DNA of 46,692 nucleotides, taken from assembly GCA_003151425.1 (NCBI GenBank), contig PLXO01000081.1, positions 1 through 46,692 on the forward strand, read 5' to 3'. A program made the translations under genes and the position numbers. This DNA comes from Acetobacteraceae bacterium (lineage in GTDB: Bacteria; Pseudomonadota; Alphaproteobacteria; Acetobacterales; Acetobacteraceae). This document shows, one piece after another, positions 33,182 through 41,989 of this stretch (its first letter is position 1; every line of letters starts with the position of its first letter). The notes under the pieces are model-generated. The model searched no databases. It saw only the letters and a list, made by a program, of their open reading frames with translations, and was not told the origin of the DNA.

Positions 33182-36046
33182 ATGCCGCTGATCCAAGAGA
33201 TCGACTACGGCACGCCGACACGCCCCTGGACCAATCCGGCGACGAACCAGGCAACAAAACCGGTGACGCTGACGATCGACGGCCACGAGGTGACGGTGCC
33301 CGAGGGCACCTCGATCATGCACGCGGCCATGGACGCCGGCATCAAAGTGCCAAAACTCTGCGCCACCGACAGCTTGGCTGCGTTCGGCTCCTGTCGGCTG
33401 TGCCTGGTTGAAATCGAAGGCCGCCCTGGCACGCCCGCATCCTGCACCACACTCGTCGCCCCAGGACTGAAGGTGCACACCGCGTCCGAGAAGGTTCGGC
33501 AACTTCGCCGCGGCGTGATGGAACTCTATATCTCCGACCATCCGCTGGATTGCCTGACCTGTGCCGCCAACGGCAATTGCGAACTGCAAGACGCCGCCGG
33601 CGAGGTCGGACTGCGCGACGTGCGCTACGGCTATGCCGGCGCCAATCATCTCGACGCACCGACCGACGTTTCGAATCCGTATTTCCAGTTCGAGGCGTCG
33701 AAATGCATCGTCTGCTCGCGCTGCGTGCGGGCGTGCGAGGAGGTGCAGGGCACGTTCGCACTGACCATCCAGGGGCGCGGCTTCGGCTCCAAGGTCGCCG
33801 CGGGGATGGACGAGCCGTTCCTGACCTCGGAATGCGTCTCCTGCGGCGCCTGCGTGCAGGCCTGCCCGACCGCGACGCTGATGGAAAAGACCGTTCTCGA
33901 GATTGGCCAGCCGGAACATTCCGTGGTCACCACCTGCGCCTATTGCGGCGTCGGTTGCAGCTTCAAGGCGGAGATGCGCGGCGACATCGTCGTGAACATG
34001 GTGCCGTTCAAGGATGGCAAGGCCAATCACGGACATTCCTGTGTGAAGGGCCGTTTCGCCTGGGGCTACGCCACGCATCGCGAGCGCATCCTGAAGCCGA
34101 TGGTCCGCGCGAAGATCACCGATCCGTGGCGCGAGGTAAGTTGGGACGAGGCAATCGGCCACGTCGCCAGCGAGTTCAAGCGCATCCAGGCGCAGCACGG
34201 CCGCGGCGCGGTCGGCGTGATCACGTCGTCTCGCTGCACGAATGAAGAGACCTACCTGATGCAGAAGCTGGCGCGCGCCGGCTTCGGCAACAACAATACC
34301 GACACCTGTGCGCGCGTCTGCCACTCGCCGACGGGCTATGGGCTGAGCCAGACGTTTGGCACCTCGGCCGGCACGCAGGATTTCGATTCGGTGGAGCACA
34401 CCGACGTCATCATGGTGGTCGGCGCCAACCCGACCGACGGCCACCCGGTGTTCGCCTCGCGCATGAAGAAGCGGCTGCGCGCGGGGGCGAAGCTGATCGT
34501 CGTCGATCCGCGGCGCATCGACATGGTGCACATGCCGCATGTCGATGCGGCCTATCACCTGCCGCTGCAGCCCGGGACCAATGTTGCGGTGCTGACCTCG
34601 CTGGCGCATGTGATCGTGACCGAGGGCCTGGTGAACCAGGACTTCGTGCGCGCCCGCTGCGAGGACGACGCCTTCGCCGATTGGGCCGCGTTCGTGTCCG
34701 AGCCGCGCAACAGCCCGGAGGAGGTCGAAAAAACCTCCGGCGTGCCCGCCGCCACCATCCGCGGCGCGGCACGGCTTTACGCCACCGGCGGCAACGCGGC
34801 GATCTATTACGGTCTCGGCGTGACCGAGCACAGCCAGGGCACCACCGCGGTGATGGCGATCGCCAACCTGGCGATGGCGACAGGCAACCTCGGAAAACTC
34901 GGCGGCGGGGTTAACCCGCTGCGCGGACAGAACAACGTACAGGGTAGCTGCGACATGGGCAGCTTCCCGCACGAGCTGCCGGGATACCGCCATGTCTCCG
35001 ACCCCGCGGTGCGCGCCATCTACGAGCACGAATGGGGCGTCGCGCTCGATCCCGAGCCGGGGCTGCGCATCCCCAACATGCTGGACGCGGCGGTGGATGG
35101 AACATTCCTCGGCATCTACATCCAGGGCGAGGACATCGCGCAATCCGACCCCGACACGCACCACATCATTAGCGGGTTGGAGGCGATGGAATGCGTCGTC
35201 GTGCAGGACCTGTTCCTGAACGAAACGGCGAACTACGCCCACGTGTTCCTGCCCGGCGCCACCTTCCTGGAGAAGGACGGCACCTTCACCAACGCCGAGC
35301 GCCGCATCAACCGCGTGCGCAAGGTGATGGCGCCGCGCGCCGGCCTGGCCGACTGGGAAGTGACGCAGGCGATTGCCAATGCCTACGGCCTGCCGATGCA
35401 CTACTCACACCCGTCCGAGATCATGGACGAGATCGCCCGCACCACGCCGACCTTCGCCGGCGTGTCGTTTGCCAAGCTGGACGCGGAAGGGTCCGTGCAG
35501 TGGCCGTGCAACGAGAAGGCGCCGCACGGCACGCCGGTGATGCACATCGACGGTTTCGTGCGCGGCAAGGGGCGGTTCTTCGTTACCGATTACGTGGCCA
35601 CCGACGAGAAGGTTGGCCCGCGCTTCCCACTGCTACTGACCACCGGGCGCATCCTGTCGCAATACAATGTCGGTGCGCAGACGCGGCGCACCGCGAATGT
35701 CGTGTGGCATCCGGAAGATGTGCTGGAGATCCATCCGCACGACGCCGAGCAGCGCGGCATCAAGCAGGGCGACCTGGTGCGGCTGGCCAGCCGCGTCGGT
35801 GCCACCACTTTGCACGCGCAGATCACCGACCGCGTGGCGCCGGGCGTGGTCTACACCACGTTCCACCACCCCGACACGCAGGCCAACGTGATCACCACCG
35901 AGTATTCTGACTGGGCAACCAATTGCCCGGAGTACAAGGTCACCGCGGTCCAGGTCTCGCCGAGCAACGGGCCGAGCGACTGGCAGCAGAGCTATGCCGA
36001 GCATAGCCGCGTCGCGCGCCGCATCGAGCTTGTGCCGGCGAAATGA
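33182..36046 (+). CDS. fdsA: NAD-dependent formate dehydrogenase alpha (catalytic) subunit
   Basis: A 954-residue molybdenum/tungsten bis-MGD enzyme oxidising formate to CO2 in the cytoplasm. The N-terminal [2Fe-2S] domain has C60, C71, C74 and C88. A His/Cys-type cluster and two ferredoxin clusters follow ('[15 protein letters not shown]', '[16 protein letters not shown]'), then the Mo-domain cluster '[16 protein letters not shown]'. The active-site residue is C380 in 'RVCHSP', encoded TGC, so this is a cysteine enzyme and not a selenoprotein. The C-terminal MGD domain ends with '[32 protein letters not shown]'. Complete, with no abnormality. Confidence 0.97.
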   Translation: MPLIQEIDYGTPTRPWTNPATNQATKPVTLTIDGHEVTVPEGTSIMHAAMDAGIKVPKLCATDSLAAFGSCRLCLVEIEGRPGTPASCTTLVAPGLKVHTASEKVRQLRRGVMELYISDHPLDCLTCAANGNCELQDAAGEVGLRDVRYGYAGANHLDAPTDVSNPYFQFEASKCIVCSRCVRACEEVQGTFALTIQGRGFGSKVAAGMDEPFLTSECVSCGACVQACPTATLMEKTVLEIGQPEHSVVTTCAYCGVGCSFKAEMRGDIVVNMVPFKDGKANHGHSCVKGRFAWGYATHRERILKPMVRAKITDPWREVSWDEAIGHVASEFKRIQAQHGRGAVGVITSSRCTNEETYLMQKLARAGFGNNNTDTCARVCHSPTGYGLSQTFGTSAGTQDFDSVEHTDVIMVVGANPTDGHPVFASRMKKRLRAGAKLIVVDPRRIDMVHMPHVDAAYHLPLQPGTNVAVLTSLAHVIVTEGLVNQDFVRARCEDDAFADWAAFVSEPRNSPEEVEKTSGVPAATIRGAARLYATGGNAAIYYGLGVTEHSQGTTAVMAIANLAMATGNLGKLGGGVNPLRGQNNVQGSCDMGSFPHELPGYRHVSDPAVRAIYEHEWGVALDPEPGLRIPNMLDAAVDGTFLGIYIQGEDIAQSDPDTHHIISGLEAMECVVVQDLFLNETANYAHVFLPGATFLEKDGTFTNAERRINRVRKVMAPRAGLADWEVTQAIANAYGLPMHYSHPSEIMDEIARTTPTFAGVSFAKLDAEGSVQWPCNEKAPHGTPVMHIDGFVRGKGRFFVTDYVATDEKVGPRFPLLLTTGRILSQYNVGAQTRRTANVVWHPEDVLEIHPHDAEQRGIKQGDLVRLASRVGATTLHAQITDRVAPGVVYTTFHHPDTQANVITTEYSDWATNCPEYKVTAVQVSPSNGPSDWQQSYAEHSRVARRIELVPAK

Positions 36047-36059
36047 CTCCGCCGCCGCC

Positions 36060-36989
36060 ATGACCTTGCCGCCACCCATGCGCAGCGTGTCGCGACTTGC
36101 CCTGCGCGGCGAGACGCTGACGCGTGGGGTGCGGATGATCCCGGAAGAAACGCCGATCGCGCTGACCTATAACCGCGCCGCCTACGCGGTGATGCTGGCC
36201 AGCCCCGCCGATCTGGAGGACTTCGCGATCGGCTTCAGCCTGACCGAAGGCATCGTGCGGCATCCATCCGAGATCGAGGACCTGGTGATCGTTCCGCAAG
36301 AGCACGGAATCGAACTGCGCATGTGGCTGGCGCCGGAGCGCGCCGAGCTGGCCGACACGCGCCGCCGCCGCATCGCCGGGCCGAGCGGGTGCGGGCTGTG
36401 CGGCATCGAGAGCCTGGCCGATGCGGTGCGCCCGCCGCCGCGTGTGACCTCGGCGGCGCGGTTCGATGCGGCCTCGATCGAAGCGGCGATGGCGGCGCTG
36501 CCCGCGGCGCAGGCGCTGAACCGGCAGACGCATGCGGTGCACGCGGCGGCCTTCTGGCACGAGTCGCGCGGTCACGAGGGGCGCGGTCACGAGGGGCGCG
36601 GCCCGGACGGATACGGCCCCAAGGAATACGGCCCCAAGGAAAACGACTCTGAGGGACACGGCGCCGAGGAACACGGACTTATCGCGCTGCGCGAGGATGT
36701 CGGCCGACACAACGCGCTCGACAAGCTCGCCGGCGCGCTGGCACGGCAGAGCGTCGCCGCCGATGACGGACTGCTGCTGCTGTCCAGCCGCGTCTCCGTT
36801 GAGCTGATCCAGAAAGCGGCGATGCTCGGTGCACCGGTCATCGTCGCGGTCTCCGCGCCGACCGCGCTCGCGGTGCGGCTGGCTGAGGCCGCCGGCATCA
36901 CGCTGATCGGTGTTGCACGATCCGACGGCTGCGAGATATTTACTCATCCGGAGCGAATCACCTTGCGTGCGGTGCAACATGTCGCCTGA
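36060..36989 (+). CDS. fdhD: formate dehydrogenase accessory sulfurtransferase FdhD
   Basis: A 309-residue sulfurtransferase that sulfurates the Mo cofactor of formate dehydrogenase using sulfur from IscS. The transfer cysteines are the CxxC in 'SGCGLCG' (about residues 114-117), and '[15 protein letters not shown]' is the family's conserved helix. Between 'HAAAFW' and that helix an unusual hydrophilic loop of roughly 36 residues is inserted, encoded by 15-bp tandem repeats (36566-36640); normal FdhD has about ten residues there. I chose the ATG at 36060; a second at 36078 is possible. It overlaps fdsD by 11 bases. Confidence 0.92.
   Translation: MTLPPPMRSVSRLALRGETLTRGVRMIPEETPIALTYNRAAYAVMLASPADLEDFAIGFSLTEGIVRHPSEIEDLVIVPQEHGIELRMWLAPERAELADTRRRRIAGPSGCGLCGIESLADAVRPPPRVTSAARFDAASIEAAMAALPAAQALNRQTHAVHAAAFWHESRGHEGRGHEGRGPDGYGPKEYGPKENDSEGHGAEEHGLIALREDVGRHNALDKLAGALARQSVAADDGLLLLSSRVSVELIQKAAMLGAPVIVAVSAPTALAVRLAEAAGITLIGVARSDGCEIFTHPERITLRAVQHVA
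36566..36640 (+). repeat. in-frame 15-bp tandem repeats inside fdhD
   Basis: Two kinds of unit occur: gcgcggtcacgaggg at 36566-36580 and 36581-36595 (a partial third copy follows), and atacggccccaagga at 36611-36625 and 36626-36640. Both are 15 bases, so copy changes keep the reading frame. They encode glycine- and charge-rich 'GHEGR' and 'YGPKE' repeats. Confidence 0.9.
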
Positions 36990-37200
36990 CAGGCTTGCCT
37001 ACATGGCCAACCAGATCGGCCGCTTCTTCGCCCACCAGCCGCACGACAAGGCGGTGGCGGCGATCGAGCTGCATTTGCGCCGCTTCTGGGACCCGCGCAT
37101 GCGCGCCGGCATCGTGGCGCATCCGGATGGCGAGACCGTGCGGCTCGATCCATGGGTACGAGAGGCTGTCGATCGCCTGACAGAGACGCGGGCACCGTAA
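36979..37200 (+). CDS. fdsD: formate dehydrogenase delta subunit
   Basis: A 73-residue FdsD. Small delta subunits stabilise the enzyme and help its maturation. The sequence '[20 protein letters not shown]' followed by '[19 protein letters not shown]' is the family signature ('MANQIA.FF..P...A...I..H...FWDPRMR'). The ATG at 36979 lies inside the end of fdhD, showing tight coupling. It closes the fds operon. Confidence 0.93.
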   Translation: MSPDRLAYMANQIGRFFAHQPHDKAVAAIELHLRRFWDPRMRAGIVAHPDGETVRLDPWVREAVDRLTETRAP

Positions 37201-37233
37201 CAATTTACGGGTCGTTACCGTAACAATCTGCGG
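37194..37233 (+). repeat. two 17-bp direct repeats after fdsD
   Basis: accgtaacaatttacgg (37194-37210) and accgtaacaatctgcgg (37217-37233) agree at 15 of 17 bases with 23-base periodicity. The first copy contains the small dyad cgtaa-caat-ttacg. They lie between the fds operon and the transporter gene. Two helical-turn spacing could suit a regulator, but this is weak. Confidence 0.45.
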
Positions 37234-37289
37234 ATCGTGGCCTCGGCCGCGGTCCCAACAGCGGGCAAAACGGGGAGGGGACTTACAGG

Positions 37290-38898
37290 ATGAGCGAAGC
37301 GACAGCGTCGGCTGGCGTGTTCAGCCGTGGCCGGATCACCGCCGGGCCCAGCTTCAATCGGTGGATGGTGCCGCCGGCCGCGTTGTGCGTGCATCTGTGC
37401 ATCGGCCAGGCCTACGCATTCAGCGTGTTCAACCTGCCGATGACCAGGCTCCTGGGGATCACCCAGTCGACGCCGGACGATTGGAAACTCACCGATCTCG
37501 GCTGGATTTTCTCGATCGCGATCGTCTTCCTCGGGCTGTCCGCCGCGGTGTGCGGGCGCTGGGTGGAGGAAGGCGGACCACGCAAGGCGATGGTCACCGC
37601 CGGGTTGTGCTGGGGCGGCGGATTCCTGGTCTCCGCGCTGGGCGTCTACCTGCACAATCTCTGGATCGTCTATCTCGGCTACGGGGTGATCGGCGGCATC
37701 GGCCTCGGCATCGGCTACATCTCGCCGGTCTCGACGCTGATCAAATGGTTCCCCGACCGGCCGGGCATGGCGACCGGCATGGCGATCATGGGCTTCGGCG
37801 GCGGCGCGTTCATCGCCTCGCCGTTGTCGGTGTGGCTGATGCGGCAATTCTCCACGCCCACCCACGTCGGCGTCGCCGAAACGTTCATCGTGCTCGGCGT
37901 GGTGTATTTCTGCTTCATGATGGTCGGCGCGGCGATCGTGCGACTGCCGCCCCCGGGCTGGATGCCAGCCGGATATGTGCCGCCGGCGCAGTCGAAGAAG
38001 CTGATCACCTCAAGTAACGTCTTCGTTTATCAAGCGCTGAAGACGCCGCAATTCTGGCTGATCTGGTAGGTGCTCTGCCTCAACGTCACCGCGGGCATCG
38101 GCGTGCTGGGCCAGGCTTCGGCAATGAGCCAGGAGATGTTCCCCGGCCACATCACCGCGGTCGCGGCGGCCGGGTTCGTCGGATTGATGAGCCTGTTCAA
38201 CATGGGCGGGCGCTTCTTCTGGGCCTCGGTCTCCGACTACATCGGGCGCAAGAACACATATTTCGTGTTCTTCGCGTTGGGTTTCATCCTGTACGCGACC
38301 GTGCCCTATGCCGGCTCGTCCCTCAAGCATCCCCTCATTTTTATCTCATGATTCCAACGCAGTAGAATAGACTGCCGCCCGGTTGCCGATCGTCGCTTCC
38401 GGTCAGGGCAAGTCGACTCGATCGCGCGGGGAAATGACACGGCTCGTGATGAACAACAAGGAGCATCCCAGAGAGTCACAGCCAGGCAAGCCGCAGTAAT
38501 ATGGCGATCAAAATGAGGGGATTCTTGAGGGCTCGTCCGGCAGTGTCGGTTTGTTCGTTCTGTGCTTCTGCGTCATCATCAGCATGTATGGCGGTGGTTT
38601 CGCCACCGTTCCGGCGTATCTGCGCGACATGTTCGGCACCCGCTACGTCGGCGCCATCCATGGCATGCTGCTGACCGCATGGTCCGCCGCCGGCATATTC
38701 GGCCCAGTCCTGGTGAACTACATCCGCCAGTACAACGTCGATCACGGTGTGGCCAAGGCGGATGCCTACAATATAACGATGTATCTGATGGCCGCACTGT
38801 TAGTCGTCGGTTTCCTGTGCAACCTGTTCATCACCGCGGTGGATGAACGCCATCACATGGTGCCCGACGAATCCGACGCAGTGGGCATGGCAGACTGA
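37290..38898 (+). pseudogene. oxalate/formate-type MFS transporter, doubly broken
   Basis: The reading frame of an OFA-family major facilitator (formate or oxalate/formate exchange) starts at 37290 with GGGGAGGGG upstream. It is stopped by an in-frame TAG at 38067-38069 ('PQFWLIW*VLCLNVTAGIG'), where a leucine (TTG) is likely in relatives. It resumes through 'SVSDYIGRKNTYFVFFALGF' to 38321, is split by a 208-bp miniature element, and continues from 38539 as 'SVGLFVLCFCVIISMYGGGF'. Excising the element plus one 9-bp duplicate restores the frame exactly. All else is well preserved, so inactivation looks recent. It lies beside formate dehydrogenase, which fits a formate transport role. Confidence 0.9.
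38322..38529. mobile_element. 208-bp miniature inverted-repeat element (MITE-like)
   Basis: Terminal inverted repeats begin ctcaag at 38322 and end cttgag at 38529. The outer 24 bases of each end match at 22 positions (core atcccctcatttt). The element is flanked by a perfect 9-bp direct duplication ggctcgtcc at 38313-38321 and 38530-38538, the mark of transposition. The interior has no open reading frame of note, so it must be mobilised by a transposase encoded elsewhere. A 9-bp duplication is known for several DDE families (for example IS1, IS903 and IS10/IS50); the parent is not identified. Confidence 0.92.
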
Positions 38899-38909
38899 AG
38901 GAGGCGACA

Positions 38910-39035
38910 ATGGCCACCAAGACTGCGACCGGCACGACCCCGTTGCATCTGATCCTCGCCTGGGGCTTCGTCGGCATCCCGCTGGCCTGGGGCGTGATCG
39001 AAACCCTGCTGAACGCCCTGAAACTGTTTCAGTAG
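38910..39035 (+). CDS. MFS transporter small subunit
   Basis: A 41-residue single-span membrane peptide: 'MATKTATGTTPLHLILAWGF', then 'VGIPLAWGVIETLLNALKLF'. The hydrophobic centre with 'LAWGFVGIPLAWGV' is, from memory, the signature of the small proteins encoded directly behind OFA-type transporters. A perfect AAGGAGG (38898-38904) lies five bases upstream. It follows the broken transporter after 11 bases and is intact although its partner is not. Confidence 0.85.
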   Translation: MATKTATGTTPLHLILAWGFVGIPLAWGVIETLLNALKLFQ

Positions 39036-39136
39036 CCGACCACCACGCCGCTTCCCTGACCTGCGGCCGCGGCGTGATGACGGCGTCCCCGTCCCCCGGC
39101 ACACTGCCCAACGGGCCGGTGTGGAGGAGATCTGCG

Positions 39137-39697
39137 ATGCGGCGGCGGTACCGGAAGATTGACCTGCCGGTCTCGACTATCCGGCGATACCTGGAGCCAG
39201 GCCCGATCGTCCTGGTCTCCTCAGCCTGGCAGGGCGAAACCAACATCATGACCATGGGTTGGCACACGGTCATGGAATTCGTGCCTTCGCTGGTGGGCTG
39301 CGTCATCGCCGCCGGCAACCACAGCTTCGAACTGGTCCGCCGTAGCGGCGAATGCGTGATCAATGTGCCGACGACGGCGCTCACCGACGAGGTGGTAGGA
39401 ATCGGCAACACCACCGGGGCGTCGATCGACAAGTTCGAACGATTCAAGCTGACCGCCGATCCGGCCGAACGTGTGGCGGCGCCGCTGATCCGCGAATGCC
39501 ATACCAACCTGGAATGCAAGCTGGCCGATGGCAGCCTGATCGAGCGCTACAACTTCTTCATCTTCGAAGTGGTGAAGGCACACGTTGCGACGGCGCCAAA
39601 ATATCCCGAGACACTGCATTATACCGGCGACGGCGTGTTCATGATCTCCGGTCGGATCGTCAGCCGCCGCGCGCAGTTCCGCCCGGGAATGCTGTAG
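39137..39697 (+). CDS. flavin reductase family protein
   Basis: A 186-residue FMN-binding split-barrel protein of the flavin reductase-like group. It contains 'PIVLVSSAWQGETNIMTMGWHTVMEFVPSLVGCVIAAGNHSFELVRRSGECVINVP' in pieces and the C-terminal 'GVFMISGRIVSRRAQFRPGML'. Such proteins reduce flavin for monooxygenases or catalyse flavin-dependent reductions. The ATG at 39137 has GGAGGA eight bases upstream; the frame is open before it but not coding. It stands between the formate and branched-chain transport modules; its partner is unknown. Confidence 0.85.
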   Translation: MRRRYRKIDLPVSTIRRYLEPGPIVLVSSAWQGETNIMTMGWHTVMEFVPSLVGCVIAAGNHSFELVRRSGECVINVPTTALTDEVVGIGNTTGASIDKFERFKLTADPAERVAAPLIRECHTNLECKLADGSLIERYNFFIFEVVKAHVATAPKYPETLHYTGDGVFMISGRIVSRRAQFRPGML

Positions 39698-39852
39698 CCG
39701 AGGAACGTTCGGCCGCCGGTCAGGTCACCGGGCGCAGTGGCGATTCCACCTGTTCCCTCCCGGCGCCGGACCGGCTTGCGATGGCGCGTAATGTCGAACA
39801 TAACCGCCTGCTGCGGTCGCCCAGGGGGCGGACCGTCACGAGGGAGGAAGCA

Positions 39853-41097
39853 ATGATCCGGATGCTCAATGGCCATGCCATGACCCGCCGCCAGACACTG
39901 TTGGGGGCCGCCGCGTTGGGCGCAGCCGGTCAGCTCGGCATGCCCTATATTGCCAACGCCGCGGCGGCCGAGCCGATCAAGATCGGGCTGCTGCTGGCCA
40001 AGACCGGCGACATCGCCGCGCAAGCCGAATACCTCGCAAACGGCTCGTTCCTTGCGTTGGAAGAGCGCGGCAACACGATCATGGGGCGTCCGGCCGAGCT
40101 GGTCTGGTACGACGAGCCCAGCCCGCAAGCCTCGCAACAGAACATGCAAAAGCTGGTGCAGGAGGCGAAGGTCTGCGCGGTGCTCGGCGGCTCGCTTAGC
40201 TCCAACGCGCTGGCCGAACAGGCGACCGCGGCGCAGCTCAAGATCCCCTTCGTGTGCAACAACGCAGCGGCCACGGCGATCACGGGCGCCAACTGCAACC
40301 GCTATACGTTTCGGTTGAACACCCCGGTCGCGGTGCAGGCGACGATGTTCGCGCCCTACATCATGGGCTACGGCAAGAAGTGGTATTTCCTCACAGCCGC
40401 CTTTGCGTTTGGCCAGGACATTGCCAAGTCGTTCAAGGAGCTGCTGGCCAAGGCCGGCGGTACCGTCGTCGGCGACGACAGCGTGCCGCTGAACACGCCG
40501 GACTATTCCTCGTTCATTCTGAAGATCCGCCAGGCGAAACCCGACATGATCCTGGGTGGCGTGCCGGCGGGCGATCTGTCCACCTTCCTCAAGCAGTGGA
40601 ACGAGATGGGGATGAAGGGCACGATCCCGATCTGCGAGATCGCCATCGGCGACACCGACATCTGGTCGGTGGGGCCCGAGGCGGCCACCGGGCTGTATAC
40701 GTCGTTGTGGTGGTACCAGAATCCGACCAATCCGCCCAACGAGCAGAAATTTGCCGCTGATTATCTGAAGAAATACAACCGACCGGCTGCCGACAAGGCA
40801 TGGATGGGCTGGGTGGCGGCGAAGTCGTTGTTCGAATCGATCGATGCGGCAAAATCGACCGAGCCCGATGCGATCATCAAAGGGTTGGAATCCTGGAAGG
40901 GCGGCACCGCGGAGAACCCCTATAGCTGGCGCAAGGGCGACCACCAGATGATGCTGAAGAATCTGGTGGTCGAGGTGAAGCCGAAGATCACCGACAAGTG
41001 GGACTACTTCGACGTCAAGGGGATGGTGCCGAAGGACGCGGCGGACCTCGACAAGGTGTTCGGTTCGCCGGCCGATAACGGCTGCCACATGGCTTGA
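39853..41097 (+). CDS. branched-chain amino-acid-type ABC transporter substrate-binding protein
   Basis: A 414-residue periplasmic receptor (LivJ/type I fold). It has a twin-arginine-style leader ('TRRQTLLGAAALGAAGQLG') with cleavage near residue 35, then 'EPIKIGLLLAKTGDIAAQAEYLANGSFLALEERGNTIMGRPAELVWYDE' in the usual order. Later segments 'FRLNTPVAVQATMFAPYIMGYGKKWYFL' and 'DYSSFILKIRQAKPDMILGGVPAGD' confirm the family. AGGGAGGAAG precedes the ATG. The aligned set includes receptors for amides, urea and aromatic acids, so the ligand is open. First gene of the Liv-type operon. Confidence 0.92.
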   Translation: MIRMLNGHAMTRRQTLLGAAALGAAGQLGMPYIANAAAAEPIKIGLLLAKTGDIAAQAEYLANGSFLALEERGNTIMGRPAELVWYDEPSPQASQQNMQKLVQEAKVCAVLGGSLSSNALAEQATAAQLKIPFVCNNAAATAITGANCNRYTFRLNTPVAVQATMFAPYIMGYGKKWYFLTAAFAFGQDIAKSFKELLAKAGGTVVGDDSVPLNTPDYSSFILKIRQAKPDMILGGVPAGDLSTFLKQWNEMGMKGTIPICEIAIGDTDIWSVGPEAATGLYTSLWWYQNPTNPPNEQKFAADYLKKYNRPAADKAWMGWVAAKSLFESIDAAKSTEPDAIIKGLESWKGGTAENPYSWRKGDHQMMLKNLVVEVKPKITDKWDYFDVKGMVPKDAADLDKVFGSPADNGCHMA

Positions 41098-41119
41098 CGG
41101 CGCCGTTCGGCCGAGCCCA

Positions 41120-41989
41120 ATGCTCGACGTTCTTCTGTCGCAGGTGGCCGCCGGGCTGGTGCTTGGCGGCCTTTACGTAATGATCGCGATCGGCCTGTCG
41201 ATCATCTTCGGCCTGCTGGGCATCGTGAATTTCGCGCACGGCAACTTCTTTGCGCTCGGCGCCTATTTCGCACTGACGCTGGTGCAATATTTCGGCTGGC
41301 CGGCGGTGATCCTCGCGCCGGTGCTGGTCGGCGTTGTCGGCATGGTGGTGGAACGATTGCTGATCCGCCAGCTCTATGACAAGGAGCCGCTGATCAGCCT
41401 GATCGTCACGTTCGCCCTGGCACTGATGATCGAGGCGCTGCTGCGGCTGATCTACGGTGGCATCGGCCAACCGTTCAGCCAGCCGCCGATGTTCACCGGC
41501 ATCTATCTCTGGGGCCCCGTGCTGATCACCAAGTACCGGCTCGCGGTGTTCGTGATCACCGTGGCGGTGCTGATCGCCCTGTGGGCGTTCATGCAGTTCA
41601 CCCCGTTCGGCCGCATCCTGCGCGCCGGCTCGCGCGATCCGGAGATGGTAGGCCTGCTCGGCATCCGCCTGCCGCGCGTGCTGACCGCGGTGTTCGGCCT
41701 GGGCTGCGCGCTGGCAGGCGTCGCCGGCATGCTGGCCGCGCCGTTGTGGACGGTGACGCCGTCGATGTCGACCAATGCGATCATGCCGGCTTTCGTCGTC
41801 GTAACGATCGGCGGCCTTGGCTCGTTCGCCGGCGCGGTGATCGCCGGGTTGATGGTCGGCGTGGTCACGGCGTTGACCATCCAGTTCCAGCCGGATGCCG
41901 CGAACGCCGTGATGTACGTGTTCATGGCAGTGATCCTGCTGCTGCGTCCGCGCGGTTTGCTGGGCGAGCGGTGGGAGCGGTTCGAGTGA
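41120..41989 (+). CDS. livH: branched-chain amino-acid-type ABC permease LivH
   Basis: A 289-residue inner-membrane permease with about eight hydrophobic segments. Family marks are 'LGGLYVMIAIGLSIIFGLLGIVNFAHGNFFALGAY' and 'RAGSRDPEMVGLLGIRLPRVLTAVFGLGCALAGVAG', the latter being the ATPase contact loop. Its last codons overlap the GTG of the fused LivM-LivG-LivF gene, so the three-gene operon is tightly coupled. Confidence 0.93.
   Translation: MLDVLLSQVAAGLVLGGLYVMIAIGLSIIFGLLGIVNFAHGNFFALGAYFALTLVQYFGWPAVILAPVLVGVVGMVVERLLIRQLYDKEPLISLIVTFALALMIEALLRLIYGGIGQPFSQPPMFTGIYLWGPVLITKYRLAVFVITVAVLIALWAFMQFTPFGRILRAGSRDPEMVGLLGIRLPRVLTAVFGLGCALAGVAGMLAAPLWTVTPSMSTNAIMPAFVVVTIGGLGSFAGAVIAGLMVGVVTALTIQFQPDAANAVMYVFMAVILLLRPRGLLGERWERFE

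Noticed and set aside
34319-34321. selenocysteine at the formate dehydrogenase active site
   Set aside because: The codon is TGC (cysteine), not TGA; FdsA enzymes are commonly cysteine-type.
33089-35401. 770-codon open frame on the minus strand opposite fdsA
   Set aside because: Exact overlap with a fully intact formate dehydrogenase gene, and no recognisable domain.
38067-38069. recoding of TAG (pyrrolysine or readthrough) in the transporter
   Set aside because: There is no recoding signal or context, and the gene is also disrupted by an insertion; a nonsense mutation is simpler.
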